Shown here one piece after another: positions 1 through 11,100 of a stretch of 64,000 nucleotides of DNA (the stretch's first letter is position 1; each line of letters begins with the position of its first letter). The stretch covers positions 21,345,844-21,409,843 of the forward strand of contig OX421496.1 of NCBI GenBank assembly GCA_949126835.1, read 5' to 3'. A model generated the notes under the pieces. The model saw only the letters and a program-made list of their open reading frames with translations, searched no databases and was not told the DNA's origin. A program made the position numbers and the translations under genes. The DNA is from Anisus vortex (Eukaryota > Mollusca > Gastropoda > Planorbidae).

Positions 1-1012
1 TTTTTTTTTTTTACTAAAGGCTAAATAAAGGCTTTGGTTAGAAAGATATAGCTAACAAGCAGGCATAAATAAAAATATAAAATACACCATAATAGTGTTT
101 TTTTTAATCTGATATAAATGAATAAATTATTCTCCTGACTGATTATAACTACCTCTGTACTGACTATTTATTATTAGTAAAAATAATCCTACTGTTGATA
201 AAAAAATTACCCATTTCAGATTCTTTGGGTTATAGGGCTAGTGCAGCAGAGTTTAGCTTACTAAGCCAGCACAATGTGTGACAACACCGACTGCCTTCCC
301 TTTCCCCATGCTTTTGTTTTACAAGAGTTTGTGACCTTCAAAATGGCAATGCTAAACTCTGCTACCAATTTACTCAGACCTGCCAATCTCCTAAGAACAA
401 AAATGTGTGTGTGAAAGAAGGGGTGGGGGCTCACCAGCTGACAGAAGATTTTCAATTGTAAAAAAAACATTGTGTACAAAATTGAGGCTTTTCCTAACAT
501 GAAAGATGGGAACTAAACCTTGAAATATAGCAGATTTGGAAAAATTCATTGACCTTAGAGATGACATGGAAAACATTAAAAAAAGATGGTCTAGTGTACT
601 GATGGGAGTAACAGTGACATACAGAAACAAATGAAAGGCCATTCCAGACAAACTTTCCTGTTTAAAAAACTTTAACAGCAGTACTCTTTAATTTTCAACT
701 TCATATGTTTGTGATTATTTGATCTTAGTGATGAGCTTTATAATTTATTCTTGTAATAGATGAAGCCTGAAGGATGAAACTAGTTCATATATATATAGGC
801 TATCCACTATCCTCTAAGGCCGCCTAAGGCTAATGATACAATATTTTTACCTGAGGCTAAAATTTCTGTCATTAGGCCTAGTGATGCAGAAGCAGAAGAC
901 ACAGATAATGATAATATATCAAAAGTAACAGAACTTTCTGAGAAAGGTTTTCTGGTGGACTGCTACTGATAGTTTTTTACTGATATTTTTTTAGAAAGTC
1001 ACTGGTGACTAG
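1..1012. other. Non-coding flank, nothing recognised
   Basis: AT-rich sequence with poly-T runs and short dinucleotide stretches. The short open frames here have no conserved-looking content. It lies downstream of the 3' end of CABIN1. Confidence 0.5.
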
Positions 1013-1203
1013 CAGGGGCGAAGCCAGAAATTTTTTCCAGGGGGGGGGGGGGCTGAACTTTCGCGTGACAAAGATTTACCAAATTTTTAGCAAATTTAGT
1101 GCATATTTTTAAAAAATCAGTTGAAAAAAATATTTTTTTTAAAATTCCAGGGGGGGGCTTAGCCCCCCTCAGCCCCCCCCCCCCCCATGTGGCTTCGCCC
1201 CTG
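1013..1203. mobile_element. hAT-like MITE, 191 bp, with 8-bp target duplication
   Basis: The ends are inverted repeats: CAGGGGCGAAGCCA at the left and TGGCTTCGCCCCTG at the right. It is flanked by GTGACTAG (1005-1012) and GTGACTAT (1204-1211), a duplication with one mismatch. The interior has G12 and C14 runs and no coding capacity, so it is a non-autonomous element. An 8-bp duplication with CAGGG-type ends is typical of the hAT superfamily. Confidence 0.85.
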
Positions 1204-2634
1204 GTGACTATATAGTGACCCAATCACAATCCTAAAATGCCTAAATAGTAACAAAATAGTGATTGTGACTGTCAACTGAACAGAAAGTTTTCTGCCACGC
1301 CATCATCATAAGGTGGGCTATGCTAATGCCCTATTGACTATTAGTATTTTAGTATTACAAAAAAATCCTGTCTTCTTTTGACTACTAAGACTAAGACTTA
1401 TTTAAAATATTTATCATGGTCATGGTCATGAGTCATGGACCATGGAGTATAAAGAATTCGGAGTAAAATTACTTTAGTACAAAATAACACGCTTGAAACA
1501 TTGATTGATGACTTTGTTTTTAATGTAGTAGTATACTACTTTACATAGGCTACATACTGCTTTGGGTTTTGAGCTTGGGGTCTAGGCCTATATAATATTT
1601 TTTTAGTAGGCCCTATTTTACTAAATTTTTTTTTAGTTTTAGTGGTCAGTCAGTCTGATGAGTCTGTCTCACCGCTAACCTTTTTACTTTGTTTTCAAAA
1701 TGTGTTTGATATTCAATTAGATCTATACTATGTGACCTTCCATGCATTTCATTTTTTATATTCTACTTCATTAAATCCCAAATACCTCTGTAACTGGTTC
1801 GGGAGTGGCAGAAAATAAAGGTTTTTTAGTCACAGTTGATGGCATTGTTTATATTCTAGCGACCAATGTATAAAAACAGGAAGCCACATCAAATTATGTG
1901 CTTATGAGAGCTGCCAACTCTAATATATCGATTTGGTGAAAAAATAAAAATTATTATCAAAAACATTTTTTTTTAAATCCCACAAATAATAAGCAATAAG
2001 CTATTATAGGCCTCTTTATTTGTTCGGTTGCACTACATTTTTATTCAGTATAGTGTGTAGTAGTAGCCAGGTTCATCCTACCTAAGTATTTACTCACCAA
2101 CATTATTACTATATTAGGTCGTCGAAAATGTGCGTGTTTTGTGCTATCTTTCCCTATTGAGATTACGGCGGACGCGCACATTTTCAATAACCGACAATCT
2201 TCTCCCCATGCAGGACCTCATGAGTGAGGCTGAAGAGACAAATACAGGCACGGTCTAAACTTTTTGTCTGGTGTACTTCTGTACCCATGGGCCTCAAAGA
2301 CTGGTGAAGTGAGTAAACCGCCGATACGTTACCATCAAGAATAGGCCTACACCGGCGAACGTACGCATGGGGTAGGCCTACAGCTCCCGCAGCGGATCCG
2401 AGATCCATTGCACTGCCAAGAGGAGGCCAAGGGGTCTCGGTGGGGAGGAAGCAATGGACACTGCAAACCCGTCTTGAGAACCACCCGGTGCCTGGATGTC
2501 TATACCTATAGGCTAGTAGGCCTATAGGATTTGTGCTACCGGGTTACAGTGCAGGTATAGGCCTACGGGCGAGCCACCACAATAATGATTCTTAGGGGAA
2601 CTGCAGTGGGAAACCTAGCTGTGGAATCCTCACT
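1204..2634. other. Non-coding stretch with GC-richer block and small hairpin
   Basis: No gene is seen. At 2124-2134 and 2175-2185 an 11-base perfect inverted repeat (GAAAATGTGCG/CGCACATTTTC) could form a hairpin with a 40-base loop. The block 2190-2560 is clearly richer in G+C than its surroundings and looks like an old repeat copy, but I cannot name the family. Confidence 0.45.
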
Positions 2635-2694
2635 GTGCCCCCCCCCCTATCTCAAGCCTATCGTTACGCCCTGGACAAAAGAGCACTTTGGGCT

Positions 2695-3842
2695 CGTTCG
2701 TTTTTTTTTAAAGACCTTATAACTCTGTGTAGGCTTACAATTTGCTATAATTATTTTTTTAAAGACCTTATAACTCTGTGTAGGCCTACAATTTGCTATA
2801 ATTATTTTTTTAAAGACCTTATAACTCTGTGTAGGCCTACAATTTGCTATAATTATTTTTTTAAAGACCTTATAACTCTGTGTAGGCCTACAATTTGCTA
2901 TAATTATTTTTTTAAAGACCTTATAACTCTGTGTAGGCCTACAATTTGCTATAATTATTTTTTTAAAGACCTTATAACTCTGTGTAGGCCGACAATTTGC
3001 TATAATTCTTTTTTTAAAGACCTTATAACTCTGTGTAGGCCTACAATTTGCTATAATTCTTTTTTTAAAGACCTTATAACTCTGTGTAGGCCTACAATTT
3101 GCTATAATTATTTTTTGAAAGACCTTATAACTCTGTGTAGTCCTACAATTTGCTATAATTCTTTTTTTAAAGACCTTATAACTCTGTGTAGGCCTACAAT
3201 TTGCTATAATTCTTTTTTTAAAGACCTTATAACTCTGTGTAGGCCTACAATTTGCTATAATTCTTTTTTTAAAGACCTTATAACTCTGTGTAGGCCTACA
3301 ATTTGCTATAATTATTTTTTTAAAGACCTTATAACTCTGTGTAGGCCTACAATTTGCTATAATTATTTTTTTAAAGACCTTATAACTCTGTGTAGTCCTA
3401 CAATTTGCTATAATTATTTTTTTAAAGACCTTGTAACTCGGTGTAGGCCTACAATTTGCTATAATTATTTTTTTAAAGACCTTGTAACTCGGTGTAGGCC
3501 TACAATTTGCTATAATTATTTTTTTAAAGAGAGCTTATAACTCGGTGTAGGCCTACAATTTGCTATAATTATTTTTTTAAAGACCTTGTAACTCGGTGTA
3601 GGCCTACAATTTGCTATAATTATTTTTTTAAAGACCTTGTAACTCGGTGTAGGCCTACAATTTGCTATAATTATTTTTTTAAAGAGAGCTTATAACTCGG
3701 TGTAGGCCTACAATTTGCTATAATTATTTTTTTAAAGAGAGCTTATAACTCGGTGTAGGCCTATTATACAATTTGCTATAATTATTTTTTTAAAGAGAGC
3801 TTATAACTCGGTGTAGGCCTACAATTTGCTATAATTATTTTT
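2695..3842. repeat. 51-bp minisatellite, about 22 copies
   Basis: Tandem units of 51 bp carry a T7 run, AAAGACCTT, then CTCTGTGTAGGCCTAC and ATTTGCTATAATT. The period is a multiple of three, so one frame stays open for 301 codons; this is an artefact of the repeat. Variants are clustered: AAGACCTTATAACTCTG on the left, AAGACCTTGTAACTCGG in the middle, AAAGAGAGCTTATAACTCGG on the right. Confidence 0.97.
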
Positions 3843-3945
3843 TTATAGTGACAAGTAAAATAAAAATTATAGCCTAAATTATACCTTATGTAATTTGGTT
3901 CTTTCTTCAACTATAAAGCCCTTTATATAATAAGCAAAATAAACA

Positions 3946-4081
3946 TACTTGATTCAGTTAAATACTTGATTGATTCAGTTAAACACTTGATTCAGTTAAA
4001 CACTTGATTCAGTTAAACACTTGATTCAGTTAAACACTTGATTTAGTTAAGCACTTATTCAGTTAAACACTTAATTCAGTT
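3946..4081. repeat. 17-bp tandem repeat, about 7 copies
   Basis: Units resemble ACTTGATTCAGTTAAAC with a few substitutions and short indels. It lies between the 51-bp array and the end of CABIN1, possibly within or just past its 3' UTR. Confidence 0.9.
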
Positions 4082-4431
4082 GCAAATGTGTTTAAAACTA
4101 ATTCATTGAACTATTCAGTTTATAAAGTATCTTAACATTAAATCAATAACACATTTTATTTTAAATGTATAGTCCTAACTTTTATTAGTTTAATAACTTC
4201 TTAATAGTATTATTGTATTCAATTGAATTAACAAATGTAAAATTAATATACACAATTTTGTTTAGCATTAAATGAAGACGTGAAACATTGAAATTGAATA
4301 TGATACATAGAATGAATGACTCTTTCTTTACACAACAAATATTAACAAGTTACAAAATAGCCTTGGCAATGCATTGTGTATCAGTATTATTACAAGGGGA
4401 AGCAATTACATTTTTTTTTTATCAGAATTTT

Positions 4432-4437
4432 TTTATT
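4432..4437 (-). promoter_or_regulatory. Candidate CABIN1 poly(A) signal
   Basis: TTTATT on the plus strand reads AATAAA in the gene direction, about 230 bases after the stop codon. I noticed it as the first such hexamer downstream of the stop. Similar hexamers lie further on, so actual use is not established. Confidence 0.4.
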
Positions 4438-4527
4438 GCTCACAGACTTACTGTTCCTGTCTATGAACAAAATGAACACAATTTCCATGTATAAAGCAGA
4501 CTGTTAAAGTGAGAAGAAAACATGTGA

Positions 4528-4676
4528 CACAAACAGTTCAATCAGATTCACAAACAGTTCAATCAGATTCACAAACAGTTCAATCAGATTCACAAACAGT
4601 TCAATCAGATTCACAAACAGTTCAATCAGATTCACAAACAGTTCAATCAGATTCACAAACAGTTCAATCAGATTCA
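4528..4676. repeat. 21-bp minisatellite spanning the CABIN1 stop codon, about 7 copies
   Basis: In the gene direction each unit contains GAATCTGATTGA followed by ACTGTTTGT. The unit nearest the gene supplies the last codons (Glu-Ser-Asp) and the TGA stop. The rest form the start of the 3' UTR. Because 21 is divisible by three, every later unit repeats the same codons and an in-frame TGA. Confidence 0.95.
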
Positions 4677-5148
4677 CTAATGACAATAACATCATCATCC
4701 TCATCATCAGAACTCTGTGTGGGCTGAGTGCCTTTTGAATTAATTTCTACTTTAATGGTGGGAACACAGTAGTTCTCTTCCATGTCTGAAGTCAGGTCTA
4801 TGGCTTGGTTTGTGTCGGCAATTGACTTATCAGAATTGGTGACTTTTTCTGAAACACTTTGAGTCTCCCTAATCTTTGCTTCTGTAAATGACTTCGCTGC
4901 CATGGCTGAATTCTCCACTTGTCTCCTGGTTGTGTTTGCACAATTTTTTAATGAAGTGAATTGAAAACTTTCAGATGCATTTGCATTGTCTGGTTTATTA
5001 TTGGACTTGTCAGTGACAAGAAGAGAAGAATTGTTGATGTCTGCATCTCTGACATCTTCTGACATCATTTTATCTGAATCTGTTTTTGAGTTTTCATTTG
5101 AAGACTTGTTGGAATCCATTATGTTGTCTGTCTTAGTTGTCAGGGAAA
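4664..5148 (-). CDS. CABIN1: CABIN1 exon 31, C-terminus
   Basis: Residues 2821-2981 and the TGA. Ser/Asn/Asp-rich. It contains PTIKVE (2950-2955, at 4745-4762), which fits the calcineurin-docking PxIxIT pattern and overlaps a SUMO-acceptor pattern (IKVE). It ends with an acidic run followed by VIVI, resembling a SUMO-interacting motif. The human protein likewise ends in an acidic DEDDD tail. Confidence 0.9.
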
Positions 5149-8100
5149 CTGATGGTGGGAGAATAAACACAAAAAGTAAACATTTTGTTATGAGCAGCCT
5201 AAGCCTTAACTATCAATTTCTGAAAACCTGGACCTAACCGGGAACTTCCTAATGCATTCACATCGACCTTTTGCCGCACTATTTGCCTTTGCAGCTATTT
5301 AACTGTTTGTACCCAGATTAGACAAACAGAACATCCAAATACTCAGATCGACTTCTTGGTTAGGCCCTTGTTAAAAAATTATCTTTATATTTACATACAC
5401 TAATTACTTAGATTAATGCATTTTCCAAGTGGTTTTAATTACTAGTATGGAATTTCATGGTTGAACTCATTAAACTCATTTAATCTAATGCTAATTTTTG
5501 TTCATGCTAAATTATATTTGTTGCCAAGATGGAAATTTTTTTTCATCCCAATTTTTGTTAAGGCTATTTTCTGTTGATCCCAATTTTCATTAAGGCTATT
5601 TTTTTGTGTGATACAATTATTTTTTTTGTGGATTCACATTTTTGTTGATCCTAATGTTTAATTAACCACCTGATCCAAATTTGCCATGTTCAATCAAGCA
5701 ATAAATTTATTTTCACCACCTGAGTGACTACCTGATTGGATTTCCTCTTCTTTCAACTTCACTTTGATTGTTAACTCCTTTTTATCTTTCTCTAGTGCAG
5801 CTGTTGCAGTTGACTGAGTTGGTTTACTCTTCTCAGCCATTAGTTTACTTTGGGGTATAACGGTAGCTGGGGCCTAGCAAATGTAATCAAAACAGAAGTA
5901 TTAAACACATATTGAAAAAGTAACATGACAGGATCAGCAAAGGGGGCAATCAGACCAATCCAATAAATGCATGAGAAAAATCCTTCGAATCTTCTACCTA
6001 GAACACAGGACTAATGAGTATGTATGGGACAGAATATTCTCCATTGCGGGCCCTCAAGAAACCATTATGGCAACAATCAAGAATCATAGCTGACAGGGTT
6101 TGGGTCATGTGTTGCAGCATAATAACCTGCCAAAATCCATCCTCCAAGGCACTGTAGAAGGTGGACGTCAGAGAGGCTGACAGCGGAAATGTTGGCTTGA
6201 CAATATAAAAGATTGGACAAAGCTGTAAATGACTGAACTATTGACAGTCGCTCAAGATAGGCAAAAATGGAGAAAGATGACTGCTGAGGCGTCCATTTTC
6301 TCCCCCCAATAACCACCATGGTCAATGATTTGATGATGGTGATGATAAACACCACAGGCAGAAATCTGAGAGTTTTAAGAAAAAGTTTAAATATTTTTCT
6401 GTTGATTTTTGTTTTAGCTCTATAAAATTTTCTCCAAAAATTTAAAACTCAAATTGTGTCTTTATTAGTTCTTTTTCATCTAGTCCGTTTTGGTTTAAGT
6501 CTATTTATAACTCAGATAAAGTCCAGAAATTGATTAAAGATTTTGTCTATTTTATTCGAGCTTTTAAAAGTATTTAGAAAAAAAAACTAAATACTCTTCA
6601 AATGTTGCTTAAATTATTTGATCAACAAGTTTTTAGTATATATCTGCAGAATTCTTATTCTAACAATAAGCTCATTAGAAAATAAGAACAAACTGTTTAT
6701 ATTTATACTTGTGTATTGGTCCAAAAAGTTTAGTTGTGAAAATCATTTTGAAGGCAAAGTTGATTTATCTTCAGGCCTGTGATAATTTTGATCGATTTTT
6801 TTAAATATTGAATTTATTGTGTACTGTAATATAGCTGTAATACATTGACCCAGATACCAGATTCACACAAAAACCTAACTGCCCTGCACTTACACATAAG
6901 TATATAAAGTGAATGTAATTAAAAGAAAGTATACTTACAGGTGTTACTTTAGACAAATTACTTTGACAATAACTTATAGCTTGATCTTCAGTTAAACGGT
7001 TGATATCAGTCTGAAAATAGAAAATGAAAAAACAGTTTATTTACGAAATACAGTAAACAAGTTCTTAAGAAATTTAGATAAGAATATAAAAATGTTATAT
7101 CTATACATTTAACTCTAGTTGACTGTGATGACTATAACTGTAAGATGAAATCTTTTACATTTTGTTTACATTACAAAGATGTTTCTGCAAAAATCTTCAT
7201 TACTTTTAGTCTTTGTCACAAGATTTGAAATTTTTCTCCTTCGATATTTTTCTAATTTGGCATTTGATCTCAAGAATATTCTATTAATTCTAATTTTAGA
7301 TTACTTAGACTTAAACTATATAGATTATAAACATTGTGAATGTATATATAAATTACTTTTCAAACTTGAATACTTCAAAACAAAATAAATACTAAATAAT
7401 ACAAATTCACTAATTATACTTACTCTGCCTTTCATCATAATTTTAAATGCCCTATGTAATTCAACAGTTGCTTTCTTGCTATAGTTAGCTCCTTTCCCCA
7501 GCAGCCACACTTGATAAACTGTAGCTAAATTATCCTCTCTCTGACTCTCACTCCATTTATCACTGGCTGCCATGACTCTTTGAACCACCTCAACACACTT
7601 CAAGAAAGCCTCCTCGGCTAGAGCCAAGCGCTCAGCATCCCTGAGAAATTTTCTGAAAGTAGAAAAACAAAATTGTCTGTATTGCATAATTCATATTTGT
7701 TTCAAACAAATATTATGTTAAATACAGTTAGAAAACAGAGTAATATTAAATATTTATTTTCCCCCTTTTAAAAGGAAGAATTGCACTCACTTGCCCGTAT
7801 CAGGTGTCCGTTTGAGCTGAGTTCTTACAGTCTTGAGCATGTCCAGATCGCCGAGCTCTGTCAGAACTTTCAACAACAAGACGACAGAGCGATGAACATG
7901 AGAAGCAAAACAGCCAGACCTGTCAATGTCTTCAATGGGAATTTTCCACAGGCCCTGTTTTCATGGAGCAGAAAGTAAATAGAAAATGTTTTCACATTAA
8001 AAGCGATGATTTGAAATAGATTTCTATAATTCTTTCTCTCTTTTAGTTCCATAGGTATTTAGGCTGTTATATAATGAATTAAAAATGAAAATGTACCTGG

Positions 8101-11100
8101 AAAAAATTACTTTGTTTCCTTTCAGCAAATAATCCAGGTGCAGGCATGTGGGACTGATCCAGCCAGTCTGATCTGCCTAATAGGATGTCTCTTGATTTAT
8201 CATAGTTCTGATAGTAAATTTAACACAAAATGTACAAAGATAATATAGTAAAGATATAAATAAAAAAAATATGCAAAGATGAATGAAATTGTTAACATAT
8301 TTATTAATTTGTGTAAAATTGTTATCTCAATTGCACACAATATTAAACACATTTTGCTGGTGTCATTTTGATCGCATAGATTTGTTTTATATCTATTCAT
8401 TAAACTCTTTCAAGTTTCATAATTTATTTCATGTTGTGTTCATACAATAATTAAATACTTTGAAGTAAAATTTTAAAACTGGAGTAAAGTAATTTTATAG
8501 TAAATCTATAATTGAAATTCTGTAATTGAAAGCTGTAGTTTCAAAAGGAATATTTCTGTTAGGTTTTCTATCTGCACATACATTAAAAAAAACTACAACA
8601 TAGTAACTGTTCTTATATTGTGAATGTATAATGTAGGCATACTTTGTGTGAACTATGATATCTATGATGCAATCCATCAACACAACACAGAGGAATAATA
8701 CTTCCAACTCTGCTTTACAGCAATGAATTATTTGATTAAACTTTATACATTAACAGTCCTTAAGACAATGAATCAAAGACGACACATTAGAATCACTACT
8801 ATTATATATCCTGTATCACTCTTTTCAATCCACCATAAAATATAAACATCTTACTACACATATTGTTCAACTGTCTCCCTGGACACTTGACTTTACTGTC
8901 CATTTTTTTACACACCACCTCTTTCCCCCCATGACCTTCTTTATCTCCCCTTAACAAAACACGTGAATTGTTTTCTCAGCGTCAATCAATCAACCAGTTT
9001 TTTGTTCTAACTAGTACAGGTCATATTATGTAGGTTTTTACACTGTTAGAGCAACTTAAGTAACATAACAATCTGAGAAAAGAATAACATTCCTAGTCAA
9101 CGGGAGAATGAAAGTTGGCACCACTAATGAACTTCATACTAACCTTTGTGAAGCAGTAAATATCTGCCAGTCTGTAAAGAGACTTGTAATGAGCACTGTA
9201 GCGCTCAGCACACAGCTCTAGGCCCTTTATGCACTTAGTGATAATTTCAGCTCTTAGACTAAGCTCTGTGTCTTCTGGTTTCTTCAAAACTTCTGGTCCC
9301 TCTGAATGGTCAAATAATATTGCTGGATTTTCTGAGACAACCCTGTCACCAGCTGCGTCCACAGACATTGGTTCAGCACATTTTCCCTGAGCGCTGTCAA
9401 CACTGCTGTTTCCAGTCGCTACCTCTGTGGAATTACACACCCCACCATGTGTCATTATTGTAGCCTGGGCAGTGTCAACACTTTTCTTGCTTTCTTCATT
9501 CCTAAGCTCTTCACTGCCAGCAGTCGTTTCTCTTTCTGTGACAGTGATCACCCTATATTCACCTGATTTTGTGTCTCCAGCACCATCCATGTTGTGCATG
9601 GACATCAACGGACCCATAGGTGTAACAGCAGGGGGCTCACTATTTGCATTTTGGTCAGCTTGACCTTCCGCTGCTGCAGAAAAAGATGTCAGGTTCTGTG
9701 CCATATCATGTGTACCAGTGAATTGAGTTACTGATTGTATTGCAGAAGCGTCTCCTTCAGAGTTGATAAAATCTGTTTTAGTTTCCCTCAACTCATTATA
9801 TTGGGCATCTATATTACTCTGGTTTTTGGATTGGTTAGATGGTGTGTCCACCTGACTGCTGTTGCAACCCGCCATATCTAACGCCTGTTGATCATGCTGT
9901 TTACCCAGCTGTCCTTCTGTGAGCATTGTCGAGTCAGTGCGAGACGTTTCACCAGTGCTGTTCACACCATCAGAGATGTCTTCTGACGCCTGAACGAAAT
10001 CCATAGCCTCTTTTTCTGAATCAAATATTACTTGTGAGATAGTGTTTTCTGTCAAATATTGAGTCATTTTCTTACTACTGACATCATCATCAGAACTGCC
10101 GTGTAAGCAAGATTTCTCTACAGGCAGTTGAACTACCTTTTTTTCATTGACACTGTCAACATGAGATGAGATGACAGGTTCTACCTGGGATGGCTCGTCT
10201 AAACCTAAAGATACTGTCATCTTCTCAGGCATGCTGTCTGACTCCTTGCTTTCTGAGACCTTTGTGATTTCCTTGCTCAAATCCTGTGTCGCTTCTGTGG
10301 GCTCTAGTATTCTTTCAGGCTGATTGGACATCACAGGTAGACTGGACATTAGCTGTTGACTGGATGTCACCTGTTGATTTGATGTCACCTGTTGACTGGA
10401 TGTCATCTGTTCACTAGATATCACCTCTGGACTGAATGTCACCTGCTGATTGTATGTTAGCTGTTGATTAGATGTCACCTGTTGACTGGATGTCACATGT
10501 TGGTTAGATGTCAACTGTCCTTCAGGCTTAATGCTGTTAGCACTGTTGTGTTTAGAGTACTCATGGTCCAGCGGATTTTTGTGGTAGATGAGTGTCTGGC
10601 TCACGGTTGGCTCTTCTCTGCAAAAAACAAAAATGAAAGTTAAAAGAAACCCTAATTCTAAACAACAATTTTCCACTTAACGCTCTACAGGGGATTAAAT
10701 GAAACATATAATTAGTTGTTCATTTTCATTTGCTCAAATTATCCCTTTCCCACATAGTTGTTATTTTTTAACAGACTGAGACTCACTTAGAGCTAACAGT
10801 AACTACAGTTCAATAATTCTACACTAATATATAAATACAGATGTAATTACACAATCGCAGAGTCAAAACTGCAGGAAAGCAGAAGAGACGGTCGAGATTT
10901 TTAGATTGCCCCGCCCTGCAGGATCATAGAGTGGTCAGGGACGGCCAACCGTCTGTGCCGAACCTTTATGATAAGGTATCACAGCTGCATGATACAGCCA
11001 ACCGTCTGTGCCGAACCTTTATGGTAAGGTATCACAGCTGCATGATACAGCCAACCATCTGTGCCGAGCCTTTATGATAAGGTATCACAGCTGCATGATA

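Noticed and set aside
999..1223. 74-codon minus-strand frame
   Set aside because: It lies within the 191-bp MITE and its poly-G/poly-C runs.
2635..3540. 301-codon open frame
   Set aside because: It is the 51-bp tandem repeat read in one frame; period divisible by three keeps it open. No non-repetitive protein content.
4509..4727. 72-codon plus-strand frame and 67-codon minus-strand frame
   Set aside because: Readings of the 21-bp repeat; neither is the CABIN1 frame.
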